Below, in pieces: positions 8,079-17,046 of a stretch of 64,000 nucleotides of DNA. This DNA is from Vibrio japonicus (GTDB taxonomy: Bacteria; Pseudomonadota; Gammaproteobacteria; Enterobacterales; Vibrionaceae). Position 1 is the first letter of the stretch, and each line of letters begins with the position of its first letter. The stretch lies in the NCBI RefSeq assembly GCF_024582835.1, contig NZ_CP102096.1, positions 2,108,001-2,172,000 of the forward strand, read 5' to 3'. The notes beneath the pieces are model-generated. The model searched no databases. It was given only the letters and a program-made list of their open reading frames with translations, and was not told where the DNA came from. A program made the translations under genes and the position numbers.

Positions 8079-8921
8079 TCACACGTATCCGAATCCCTTT
8101 AACTGTTGTTCCATTTCTTTGGAAAACATCTCTATGGTTGAATGTTTTAGTTCGTTTTTCCATTTATCCCTAGATTCTATTGTTGATTTACTAGTCATGT
8201 GATGGCTCATGTTTTTAGTGTTTTCTTCTACCATTCTGTAATCTAGCCCAACACCTAAGAATTTAGATAGTTTTTCTGAAGTTTGTTTTAAATCTGAAAC
8301 TATATCTTCAAATCTTAGAACAATAATGTTCTTATTATCCTCTCCATAGCTTAGTAGGGTATTAAAATACTGAATTCTAGTTTCAATCATACGTTGTCCA
8401 AATGTTTCTTCCGTATCGTCGTCTAGCCAACCAAAACCATTAAATCCTCTTTTGTTATTGAAAGACATTATTGAAGCTAGCTCCCCCCTAGGATCTCGAA
8501 CCAAAAAAATATTTTTCACTTCGGGTATACAGATATTTATTCGAGGGGCTAGCTCTAAAGCCACCTTTTCTGCATAGTATACGTAGTTTCTATCCAATGA
8601 CTCATTAACAGATATTGAAAATTGATTCCAAAGACCTTGAAAAAGTTTTTTTCTAAGATTATCTCCATCAGTTAGTTCATTAAAGTTATAAGGACAATTT
8701 CCTAGAGTATTATGAGAGAAATCGAGTACATTTCCATCTTTAAATGTTTGATCTGGGTATCTATCGTCCATCAAATTTGACATTCTACAAAAATAAGTTA
8801 GATATCTAGACTCGTAAGGGTAACCATTAGGAACCAAAGTTTCTTTTGAGGTGCCTAAAAGTTGCATAAGAAGTGTTGTGCCAGTACGACCAAATGCTCT
8901 TACCAAAATAGGTTTCATCAT
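8079..8921 (-). CDS. Sulfotransferase family protein (third copy in the locus)
   Basis: This 280-residue protein begins MMKPILVRAFGRTGTTLLM, with a clear PAPS 5'-phosphosulfate loop (RAFGRTGTT) at about 8-16. The 3'-phosphate motif is IFLVRDPRGELASI near 138-151. The RxGTT loop and VRDPR pair are standard for bacterial sulfotransferases. It follows the WbsX protein by six bases, and AGGA lies about 9 bases before the start, so both are expressed together. It likely sulfates a sugar of the exported glycan in the cytoplasm. Of the three sulfotransferase-like genes here this has the clearest motifs. Confidence 0.75.
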   Translation of the reverse strand: MMKPILVRAFGRTGTTLLMQLLGTSKETLVPNGYPYESRYLTYFCRMSNLMDDRYPDQTFKDGNVLDFSHNTLGNCPYNFNELTDGDNLRKKLFQGLWNQFSISVNESLDRNYVYYAEKVALELAPRINICIPEVKNIFLVRDPRGELASIMSFNNKRGFNGFGWLDDDTEETFGQRMIETRIQYFNTLLSYGEDNKNIIVLRFEDIVSDLKQTSEKLSKFLGVGLDYRMVEENTKNMSHHMTSKSTIESRDKWKNELKHSTIEMFSKEMEQQLKGFGYV

Positions 8922-8927
8922 AACATA

Positions 8928-11900
8928 TTATCCTTTTAATACCATTTCAACTTCTCTTAGATATTCTATTTGCTCACTGTCATTAATGTTAACAATTTCA
9001 CGACAAATTTTTTGCATTGAATTTATTTCATCAAGTTGAATATCATAATTTCGTTTAGTAACACTACCAGAATGACGGCGGTGTGTGTTGAGGTTTTTTG
9101 ATATTAACTTACAATTAGCATTTTTTTGACTAAGCAAGTTAATATATACAAACCAATCACCAGCAACTTTGTATTTTAAAATGTTATTCATGTTTTTATT
9201 GAAGCAATCAGACATTGATTTTGCATCAAAAATAACCGAGCTAACATTCATAAATTGATTTTTTACGGCTAGGCACTTTTCAATTGTCTCTTTTCCATCG
9301 ACGATTGTATTGTTGTCTAAAAGCTCTTTCATTTTAGAATCATAGTAATAGCGATAGTCATCTGCCAAGTGTTTATCATTTTCATCAATTTGCTTAGAAT
9401 CAGTGTAAGCCATTGTAAAGTTGGTATCACCCGCCATTATTGTTGACAAAAACTCTGGTTCGGCCAGATCATCAGCTTCTGCGATCCAAAGGAATTCTCC
9501 TTTCGCTAAATCTGCACCTTTTTTCCATTGCTTGAAAACACTACCAGAATTTTTTGTATTGACGATCAGATCAATCTCTCGGTTATAGGTTTTGGCGACA
9601 GATTTAATTACATCAAGACTATTGTCGGGGGATTTGTCATCCAGTACGATAAGTTCATAGATCGGATAATTCTGTTCAAATATCGACTTCAATCTAGCTG
9701 CGATATGATCTTCATAATTGTAATTCGGTACCGCCACACTGACTCGTTTGAGTTCTGGTATTAGTAACTCGAGTAAGCTAAATACATAATCAGCCCAATC
9801 ATATTTTTGTGACGCTAAGATCGCGCGACTTTCTTGATGTTCCAGGTTGTCATTCGTGATTTGGTTTTCTATTGCCTTCGCAAATGCAGTGCAATCAGCC
9901 ATAGGGACAAGTTCACCAAAATAGTCTTTTTCAAGAGCATCGGTAAATCCACCACCGCCTTCAAAGCCAACAACAGGCGTACCTAATGCAAGCGACTCCA
10001 ATACTACTGACGGAAATGGGTCTTCTCTTGAGGTCATTGCAAAGACATCAGCACCTTGTAGGTAAAGCGAAATTTCCTTAGTAAATGGAACAATATGGAG
10101 GTGTTTCTCAAACGTTGTTCCTTTGATGTCCTTTAAGATCCAGTTCTCTAGTGAAGGTTCTATGTTACCCAGCCAAACAAAGTGGTATCTATTATCAAGG
10201 GATACACTCTCTTTAGCGGTTTGGATAAATAAGTCAAACCCTTTACGTAAGTCTGCAAACCCAGAGTTAATTACAACTTTTGAATCCAAAGGTAGATCCA
10301 GTCTCCTTCTTAACTCCTCTTTGGCGTTTTTATTGCTAACAAGTTTTTGATATATGCCTTGAGGCTTAACAACGGCTTTTTCTGCCAGATCACCAACAAA
10401 GCTTTCAAAAGAGCTCTTAACAAAGTCGGCAGCGAAAACAACTTTTTCTACTTCATTGGAGATAGTTTCGGCATGCTCGTGCAAGGCATACTCATTGATC
10501 AAAGTAGAAAGTTCATGGACTAAGGATACTGATTTAATACCTTCTTGAGCTAATACCTTTGTGCAAAGCCCCGTAACGGTCGTGTTACAAATAGCATGCT
10601 TAAATAGTGAGTCTCGATTCAACTCTTTAACGATATGAGCAAACTCATCTAAGTTACCATTAGCAACAATTGTTGGCCCTACTTTTTTGTATTCTTCGAC
10701 AAGAGGACCGCCATCAAGTAATACACAGGTAACATCAACTCCAAATTTAGAACGTAGAGTTCTAAAAATATTCAGTGTCAGCAGTTGAGCCCCGTGCTTG
10801 TATGCGTCATGGCCCACCAGAATTAACTTAAGTTTATCCTGAGATTCAGATATGTCATGCACTGCTCTATAGGTAGCGTTCATATAAGCCGCTCCCCAAT
10901 ACACATCAGGCTCCAAATGCGCGCCTTCTGCCCACTCATTCCAAGCATTGATGATAACAAAGCTCTCTTTTTCTGCGATTGGGTTTTTCAATGCGTACTT
11001 TTTAATTGCTCGTAACCAATTTTCGTACTTCTGAGGAGTAGAACCGACGTATCCCATCCCTCTTCCTGGTTTGCGTGCTTCGTTATCCCAACTAGGCGTG
11101 ACACCTCTTATGAGTGGGAAGTTTGGTGTTTCATCTTCAGAAAGACTTGATTCGACGAGTGCATCATAAGAAGGGTAGTGACCTTGGAAATTTTTATCGA
11201 TTAACCCTTGCTCTCGAGAGTTGTCACCAAGTCCAGCCGCAATCTTATGTGGAGGAAACTCTATAGCACCGTCCATACCAAAAATGGCAGGATCATTATC
11301 GCCAAATGCTTGCGCCATATAAAATAGCGGTTCCTCATTGAGGATTTCTTTACATAACTTGCGCCATTTTTCTATAGTCGCTTTAGCGCTTGGTATAATG
11401 CCTGGACGATAAATAAAGAATAGTGGTCTTCCGTCTATTCGAATATATCTGTTGTCCTGGAAGTGACGACCTAAATCTTTAATGAAGGGTATATCATCTT
11501 CTTCTAGGTAGTCTTGCGCTATAAGAACGTCGTTCTCTAAACCATCCCACGTTCTGGTCCAGTTCTCATTTGCCCACATGATGCAAAAAGGCATATCAAT
11601 ATCTGGATTTTCTAGCAGCATGTTCACAGGTTTTTCCATGATACGCTTACCATTAAACCAGTAATGATAAAAACAAAAGCCATGTACACCAGCGGCTTTT
11701 GCATAGCGAACTTGCTCCAACATTGCATCTTTTACTCTTAGATCGTAATAACCTAAGTGTTTTGGCAAGTGAGGTTGATAGTGGCTGTTAAAACGAGGCA
11801 TACCTCTGGTTACATTAGTCCATTCAGTAAAGCCTTGTCCCCACCACTCGTCATTTTCTTTAAACGGGTGGAACTGAGGTAAATAGTATGCGAGAGCTTT

Positions 11901-12668
11901 TACTTTAGGTTCTAAACTATTGTAGTCTAGGTAGTCCGGCTCTTCATAACCAGGCCCCTTTTGTCTGTAATTGACTGCTTCTGCTACAGAGTTATTCTTC
12001 TCAGCAGATTTGTTTTCCTCTAGATACTTAGAGCCCGCCACTTCAATAAAGTGTAAGAATGGGTTTATTTCGTTACGGTTGACATCAAACCTTTCACAGT
12101 AATCGACAATATTGATATCGAATCTAGGATTGCGCCCTTCATACACGCCAGTATTTAGGAAATGATTGTACGGGGATACATCACTCGCTGCGATATCTGG
12201 GTTGTGCTCTAGATAGTACTCAATATCAAAATACGGATGCGCAGATATTAATTCACTTTTCTCATAAGCGTAGAAATAAGACAATCCACTATTGTGCTTG
12301 AGCTCTTGAATCTGTTCCAATAAGTAGCCAATTTCACAATAAGGGGAAGGATTTCGGTGTTCCGTTTCACCAAATAACACATAATGGCAGAGCGGTTTCA
12401 TTCCAGAGTCTAAAACATCTGGATTTGAATTTAGATAGTACTCAGGTGAGAACAGGAAAGAAGGAGTTCTCCGCTCTTTAAAGCCATTGTAGTAATAGTG
12501 AATAATCTCTTCACCTTCAGCTACATCAGGGTTAAGCATTCGGTAATGCTCGAGATCAAATAGTCCTGATTCGCGGATCAACTGAATATTTTGTTCATCT
12601 AATGACATTGAGTAAGCTACCTCATAATGCTCTTTATCTTCAACTAACACATCACTTACTTCTTGCAT
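8928..12668 (-). CDS. Giant glycan enzyme: repeat module, WbsX domain, GT4 and GT2 glycosyltransferase domains
   Basis: The open frame reaches 1258 residues from 12704, but that start overlaps rfbB by 49 bases. The ATG at 12668 has GGTGGAG 6 bases upstream and is preferred (about 1246 residues); 12683 is also possible. Numbers below count from 12704. Residues 45-225 hold repeats of the form YYL..NPDV..PL.HY...G..E.R.P. Residues 267-615 are a WbsX-type domain (ALAYYLPQFHP, GFTEWTNVT, IMWANENWTRTWDG, INAWNEWAEGAHLEPD). Residues about 626-980 are a GT4-type glycosyltransferase with FAMTSREDPFPSVVLESLA. Residues about 990-1220 are a GT2 domain with VAVPNYNYEDHI and LDDKSPDNSLDV. It may carry out several steps of repeat-unit assembly. 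Linkages are unknown. Confidence 0.8.
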   Translation of the reverse strand: MQEVSDVLVEDKEHYEVAYSMSLDEQNIQLIRESGLFDLEHYRMLNPDVAEGEEIIHYYYNGFKERRTPSFLFSPEYYLNSNPDVLDSGMKPLCHYVLFGETEHRNPSPYCEIGYLLEQIQELKHNSGLSYFYAYEKSELISAHPYFDIEYYLEHNPDIAASDVSPYNHFLNTGVYEGRNPRFDINIVDYCERFDVNRNEINPFLHFIEVAGSKYLEENKSAEKNNSVAEAVNYRQKGPGYEEPDYLDYNSLEPKVKALAYYLPQFHPFKENDEWWGQGFTEWTNVTRGMPRFNSHYQPHLPKHLGYYDLRVKDAMLEQVRYAKAAGVHGFCFYHYWFNGKRIMEKPVNMLLENPDIDMPFCIMWANENWTRTWDGLENDVLIAQDYLEEDDIPFIKDLGRHFQDNRYIRIDGRPLFFIYRPGIIPSAKATIEKWRKLCKEILNEEPLFYMAQAFGDNDPAIFGMDGAIEFPPHKIAAGLGDNSREQGLIDKNFQGHYPSYDALVESSLSEDETPNFPLIRGVTPSWDNEARKPGRGMGYVGSTPQKYENWLRAIKKYALKNPIAEKESFVIINAWNEWAEGAHLEPDVYWGAAYMNATYRAVHDISESQDKLKLILVGHDAYKHGAQLLTLNIFRTLRSKFGVDVTCVLLDGGPLVEEYKKVGPTIVANGNLDEFAHIVKELNRDSLFKHAICNTTVTGLCTKVLAQEGIKSVSLVHELSTLINEYALHEHAETISNEVEKVVFAADFVKSSFESFVGDLAEKAVVKPQGIYQKLVSNKNAKEELRRRLDLPLDSKVVINSGFADLRKGFDLFIQTAKESVSLDNRYHFVWLGNIEPSLENWILKDIKGTTFEKHLHIVPFTKEISLYLQGADVFAMTSREDPFPSVVLESLALGTPVVGFEGGGGFTDALEKDYFGELVPMADCTAFAKAIENQITNDNLEHQESRAILASQKYDWADYVFSLLELLIPELKRVSVAVPNYNYEDHIAARLKSIFEQNYPIYELIVLDDKSPDNSLDVIKSVAKTYNREIDLIVNTKNSGSVFKQWKKGADLAKGEFLWIAEADDLAEPEFLSTIMAGDTNFTMAYTDSKQIDENDKHLADDYRYYYDSKMKELLDNNTIVDGKETIEKCLAVKNQFMNVSSVIFDAKSMSDCFNKNMNNILKYKVAGDWFVYINLLSQKNANCKLISKNLNTHRRHSGSVTKRNYDIQLDEINSMQKICREIVNINDSEQIEYLREVEMVLKG

Positions 12669-13741
12669 AGTGGGCTCCACCATGCTTCGTTTCCTAAGTA
12701 CCATTCAACCGTCTTTTTAATTCCTGTTTCAAAAGACTCAGCAGGCTTATAACCTAACTCATTGTTGGTTTTAGTTGCGTCAATGGCGTAACGACGGTCA
12801 TGACCAGCACGGTCAGTTACATAAGTGATAAGTGTTTCACTTTCGCCTTTCATAGCTGCTTTTGCGAGAGGGTATCGGGTAGATAGTGTAGAATCCGCTG
12901 CGAATGCTTCGTTCATTAGTTTACAAACAACTTTAACAATATCGATGTTCGCCCACTCATTGTGGCCACCAATGTTGTAGTTTTCGCCTAAACGGCCTTT
13001 ATTCAGCACCAAATCAATGCCACGAGCATGATCGGTTACGAATAGCCAGTCACGAATCTGTTGTCCGTCGCCGTAAATTGGCAATGGTTTGTCATGCAGG
13101 ATATTGGTGATAATGAGTGGGATCAGTTTTTCTGGGAAGTGGAAAGGACCGTAGTTATTTGAACAGTTTGAAGTGGTGACTTCTAATCCATAGGTATGGT
13201 GGTAAGCACGTACTAAGTGATCCGATGCCGCTTTACTCGCAGAATAAGGGGAGTTTGGCGCGTATGCGGTTTCTTCGGTAAACGCTGGGTCATTTGGTTC
13301 CAGTGTTCCGTACACTTCATCGGTAGAAACATGATGGAAACGGTGTGGTAGCGGAGCTTTACCTTCCGATACAGGCTCATCAATCCAAACTTTCTTGGCT
13401 GCTTTAAGCAAACTATACGTGCCTAAGATATTGGTTTCGATAAACGCATCGGGACCAGTAATAGAGCGATCAACGTGTGACTCAGCCGCAAAGTGTACGA
13501 TTGTGTCAAGGTGGTGTTCTTTCAATAACTGCTCAACTAAACCTGTGTCACAGATATCGCCGTGGGCAAAAACAAAGTTAGGGTTGCTTTCTACGCTATC
13601 AAGGTTTGCTTTGTTACCTGCATAAGTTAGAGCATCCAGTACCACGACTTTGTCATTTGGGTATTGTTCTAGCCAATAATGTACGTAGTTAGCGCCAATA
13701 AAACCTGCGCCACCCGTTACCAATAAATTACGTTGTTTCAT
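12656..13741 (-). CDS. rfbB: dTDP-glucose 4,6-dehydratase
   Basis: RfbB (RmlB) converts dTDP-glucose to dTDP-4-dehydro-6-deoxyglucose, the second step of dTDP-L-rhamnose synthesis. The 361-residue protein has the NAD-binding loop VTGGAGFIGANYV at 8-20, the active-site HVSTDEVYG segment with Thr-Asp-Glu, and YSASKAASDHLV, which holds the YxxxK pair. The length is normal. It is the last of the four rhamnose genes in transcription order and overlaps the frame of the next gene only if that gene uses its earliest start. Confidence 0.95.
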   Translation of the reverse strand: MKQRNLLVTGGAGFIGANYVHYWLEQYPNDKVVVLDALTYAGNKANLDSVESNPNFVFAHGDICDTGLVEQLLKEHHLDTIVHFAAESHVDRSITGPDAFIETNILGTYSLLKAAKKVWIDEPVSEGKAPLPHRFHHVSTDEVYGTLEPNDPAFTEETAYAPNSPYSASKAASDHLVRAYHHTYGLEVTTSNCSNNYGPFHFPEKLIPLIITNILHDKPLPIYGDGQQIRDWLFVTDHARGIDLVLNKGRLGENYNIGGHNEWANIDIVKVVCKLMNEAFAADSTLSTRYPLAKAAMKGESETLITYVTDRAGHDRRYAIDATKTNNELGYKPAESFETGIKKTVEWYLGNEAWWSPLCKK

Positions 13742-13794
13742 AGTTTTTTTATTTCTTTTTACTTTGTTATTGCGTTTAATGTCGACTCATTAAT

Positions 13795-14691
13795 TTAAAC
13801 GAGCCTGTCCATCATTTGTGAAAGCTGTTTACGCCAATGTGTAGCCTCAATGCCACTAGCTTGCTCTGCTGCAAACTTATCAATGACGCTAAAGCTTGGC
13901 CTTTTGGCCGGCGTTGGATACGCACTAGCAGGGATAGGTCTTATCGGAATAGATTGGCTTAGCAGACCTTTTTCAAGCGCGAGTTCTTGAATAGCAACAG
14001 CAAAATCGTACCAAGAGGCAACCCCTGCATCTGTCCAATGGAGAATTTGCGGGCTAGTGTTGTTTTGATCTTTAAGCTGTTTTTGAGAGCATTTCTGCTT
14101 GGCAAGCTGCCAGATGACTTCTGCAAGGCCCTTAGCCCAGGTAGGGCTACCTACTTGATCGTACACAATACCCAGCTTATCTTTCTCTTGCATCAAACGT
14201 AGCATGGTTTTTACAAAATTATTCCCGTGAGCCGAATAAACCCAAGCGGTACGAATAATCGTTGCATCAGAGCCTAAAACATTGCCAACCTTGATGTCTC
14301 CTTTTAGCTTAGAGTCACCATAAACATTCAGTGGGTTTGGCATATCATCAATTTGATAAGGCGTTGTTTTCTCTCCATCAAAAACAAAGTCAGTAGAGAT
14401 ATGAATAAGTGGAATTTGCAGCTCTTTACAGGCAAGGGCTAAATGTTCACTTCCCTGTTCATTGACTGCATAAGCGATTTCCGGCTCTGTTTCTGCTTTA
14501 TCAACGGCAGTATAGGCTGCGGCGTTAATGACAATATCGGGCTGGTGAGTGTTAACAGCATCAAACACTCGAGTTTTTTGGGTGATATCAAGAGATTGCG
14601 AGCTAAGTGCGATAAACTCTACATCACAAGGCGCGCTTTGTTCTAGCTCCCATGCGAGTTGGCCACCTTGGCCCGTGATCAGTACTTTCAT
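13795..14691 (-). CDS. rfbD: dTDP-4-dehydrorhamnose reductase
   Basis: RfbD (RmlD) reduces dTDP-4-dehydro-L-rhamnose to dTDP-L-rhamnose with NAD(P)H, the last step of the pathway. The 298-residue protein begins MKVLITGQGGQLAWEL (Rossmann glycine motif). It has ISTDFVFDGEKTTPY, then NVYGDSKLKGD with the Tyr and Lys of the reductase triad, and IIRTAWVYSAHGNNF. It sits between a glycosyltransferase and rfbB with short gaps, in the same orientation as the other rhamnose genes. Confidence 0.93.
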   Translation of the reverse strand: MKVLITGQGGQLAWELEQSAPCDVEFIALSSQSLDITQKTRVFDAVNTHQPDIVINAAAYTAVDKAETEPEIAYAVNEQGSEHLALACKELQIPLIHISTDFVFDGEKTTPYQIDDMPNPLNVYGDSKLKGDIKVGNVLGSDATIIRTAWVYSAHGNNFVKTMLRLMQEKDKLGIVYDQVGSPTWAKGLAEVIWQLAKQKCSQKQLKDQNNTSPQILHWTDAGVASWYDFAVAIQELALEKGLLSQSIPIRPIPASAYPTPAKRPSFSVIDKFAAEQASGIEATHWRKQLSQMMDRLV

Positions 14692-14705
14692 GATTAATTT
14701 CTTTT

Positions 14706-15656
14706 TTATATTCGTTTATTGTTTCTGAGCAAAGTTACAAACAAAGCAGCCTGCCCTTTCCAACTGTGTTGTCGCAGCTTCCCTTTGGCAAAAAGCCATA
14801 ATCTTGGAAAGTACGCATACCGACGTAAATTGGCAAACGCACTCTGCTCTATCTGGCTATTGCTGAAACGTTGATTAAGCTCCGCAGCTTGATCAGCCGA
14901 TTTCCATAAATAGCAGGCAAACTTGTCTAGGTGATGCGTCATATGAGTCGCAAGATAACGCCAACTATAATTTTGGGCACCGATGGTATTGTTACCATGT
15001 TGTCGGTAATCCATTAGTGGCTCATCTATAAATATGACCTCACCTTTCAGCTTGGCCACCAAGACCAACCACCAGTCGTGCATAAAGGCGTTGTTTGGAA
15101 TCGGCATAGCTAATTCAATAAGTGGACGGTTGAGCATCATCGTACAGCCGGAGGCGACATTTTGCTGCATTAACTGCTCTATAGAGCTATGCCACTGCCT
15201 CGATATGTTACGAAAATCAAAGAAGCTTGGGTAGAGCTCATTTAATGATTCATCGACAATTCTTTTATCGGTAAAGACTAATCGCGGGAGAGCTACCCTA
15301 TTTACGTCGCTATCAACAATGGCTTTATAGGATTTATCAATTTTACTCGGATGCCATACATCGTCTTGGTCACACAACATCACATAAGGGGCGCGTGTTA
15401 AGCTCAAACCAAAAGCGAAATTTGCCATTGCACCGTGGGCCGGCCCAGGGTTGCCATGCAATTCTATGCGTGAGTCTGTTTGCATCAGTTTAGTAACGAT
15501 TGACGGTGTGCTGTCGCTAGAGCCATCATCCACCACGAGTATACGTCTGACTAAAGTCTGATAGTTAAGCGAACTTTGTATAGAATTTATTTGCTGTTCA
15601 ATAAACCGCTCACCGTTAAAACTAGCTAATACAATATCAATGCTAGGTGCCGCCAT
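14706..15656 (-). CDS. Family 2 glycosyltransferase, probable rhamnosyltransferase
   Basis: The 316-residue protein has a GT2 fold: IDIVLASFNGERFIEQQI at 6-23, VVDDGSSDSTPSIV near 40, MLCDQDDVWHPSKI near 93 (the DxD metal site), and FMHDWWLVLVA near 190. This pattern is common in enzymes of rhamnose-containing O-antigens and capsules. It lies within the rhamnose gene group and overlaps the preceding glycosyltransferase by 14 bases, so L-rhamnose is a reasonable donor. That donor is inferred from context only. Confidence 0.8.
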   Translation of the reverse strand: MAAPSIDIVLASFNGERFIEQQINSIQSSLNYQTLVRRILVVDDGSSDSTPSIVTKLMQTDSRIELHGNPGPAHGAMANFAFGLSLTRAPYVMLCDQDDVWHPSKIDKSYKAIVDSDVNRVALPRLVFTDKRIVDESLNELYPSFFDFRNISRQWHSSIEQLMQQNVASGCTMMLNRPLIELAMPIPNNAFMHDWWLVLVAKLKGEVIFIDEPLMDYRQHGNNTIGAQNYSWRYLATHMTHHLDKFACYLWKSADQAAELNQRFSNSQIEQSAFANLRRYAYFPRLWLFAKGKLRQHSWKGQAALFVTLLRNNKRI

Positions 15657-16440
15657 AACGATTCTTCAATATTTTTATCTGGATATAGTTACGCAAACGC
15701 ACATAACGCCATATGGCATTTGAGGCAATCGCTTTACGTAAATACTTATGCTTAGCTTCTCCACCCAAATGATGCACCATTTTCACATTGCTCACGTATT
15801 CACAGGCGATATTTAGCAACTTGGCTTTATGACAGAGGGCCACATCTTCGCAATATAAAGGAAACAGCTCTTCAAAACCGTTAAGTCGTTTAAACGTTAA
15901 CTTAGTTGTCACGATGGACGAAGCAAAATACCAATCTCGGCGTTTTTGCTTTTGTCCTGTTGGCAACCCTAGCTTTGCTTTAAATAGACGCAACGCTTGA
16001 TTAGGTAAATTAGGCCATTCATTAAAGTTTTGCTGTATCGAACCGTCACTATTGAGCAGGCGTGGATAGTAGAGCTTACCCGCACTGTTTTTACTTGCTT
16101 GCTGAAACCACTGATGTACCGACTGATCAATAAATCTACAGTCGGGATTAATGATAAATAGATACTCAAACCGAGCATGCCTAATCGCGTAGTTGTTGCC
16201 CACACTAAACGACCGAGGCCTCTCCAACTTGTGCAGCGAGATTGATGAATCCGAGTATTTTAGTTTTTGGTTAAACTCTACCACCAAATCATCAAAAGCA
16301 TCGCTGCCAAGATTATCGACCAAAACCAACTCAAACGATGAATGCCAATATTGAATAATCGACTCTATCAGCTCAATCACATAGTCAACATGACCATGTG
16401 ATACGGTTACAAAGGAGATAGGCGGAGTATCTTTTTGCAC
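15643..16440 (-). CDS. Family 2 glycosyltransferase
   Basis: The 265-residue protein begins with ISFVTVSHGHVDYVIELI, followed by FELVLVDNLGSDAFDDLV. It has RHARFEYLFIINPDCRF near 108-124 with the metal-binding NPD. FASSIVTTKLTFKRLNGFEE and PLYCEDVALCHKA (ED...D acidic site) fit the rhamnosyltransferase-like GT2 group (WbbL/RfbF relatives). It starts 3 bases after the rfbC stop and overlaps the next transferase, so it is part of one operon. It probably adds a sugar to the lipid-linked or growing glycan at the inner membrane. Confidence 0.8.
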   Translation of the reverse strand: MQKDTPPISFVTVSHGHVDYVIELIESIIQYWHSSFELVLVDNLGSDAFDDLVVEFNQKLKYSDSSISLHKLERPRSFSVGNNYAIRHARFEYLFIINPDCRFIDQSVHQWFQQASKNSAGKLYYPRLLNSDGSIQQNFNEWPNLPNQALRLFKAKLGLPTGQKQKRRDWYFASSIVTTKLTFKRLNGFEELFPLYCEDVALCHKAKLLNIACEYVSNVKMVHHLGGEAKHKYLRKAIASNAIWRYVRLRNYIQIKILKNRYGGT

Positions 16441-16442
16441 GA

Positions 16443-16988
16443 TTAGAACTTAGGCGCGTCAATAAAATTAAACCCAGCTTCATCTTTAGCTGATAGGCTT
16501 GGTGGCTGTTCATTCACTAACGGCCAATCTATTGCCAGTTCCTTGTCGTCCCATTTAACCGAAACTTCAGAGCTAGGGTGATAATAATCCGTGCACTTGT
16601 ATACAAACTCAGCTTGGTCTGACATCACGTAAAAACCATGTGCAAAGCCTTCTGGCACCCATAGCTGGCGTTTATTTTCTGCTGAGAGAACAACCCCAAC
16701 CCACTGACCAAAGGTCTCCGAATCACTACGCATGTCGACGGCAACATCAAACACTTCGCCAGCGACCACACGTACTAATTTCCCTTGTGTATGCTCGGTT
16801 TGATAATGTAAACCACGTAAAATGCCATGATTGGACTTGCTATGGTTTTCTTGTACAAACTTTCTCCCTCCACATACCTCATCAAACAGAGAGGTGCGGA
16901 AGGTTTCCATAAAGAAGCCTCGTTCATCACCGAACACTTGCGGTTCGATAATTTTCACATCTGGAATTTTTGTTGTAATAAATTTCAT
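16443..16988 (-). CDS. rfbC: dTDP-4-dehydrorhamnose 3,5-epimerase
   Basis: RfbC (RmlC) epimerises carbons 3 and 5 of dTDP-4-dehydro-6-deoxyglucose. The 181-residue protein has the expected length and the conserved strings PQVFGDERGFFMETF near 17-31, QENHSKSNHGILRGLHYQ near 47-64 (with the catalytic His) and GFAHGFYVMSDQAEFVYKC near 118-136 (catalytic Tyr region). The gene follows rfbA by 58 bases in the same direction. Confidence 0.95.
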   Translation of the reverse strand: MKFITTKIPDVKIIEPQVFGDERGFFMETFRTSLFDEVCGGRKFVQENHSKSNHGILRGLHYQTEHTQGKLVRVVAGEVFDVAVDMRSDSETFGQWVGVVLSAENKRQLWVPEGFAHGFYVMSDQAEFVYKCTDYYHPSSEVSVKWDDKELAIDWPLVNEQPPSLSAKDEAGFNFIDAPKF

Positions 16989-17046
16989 AGAATTATGCTG
17001 GCTAGAAGTTGCTTACCCTCTTCTAGGCCCTACCCTTATTCAAATA

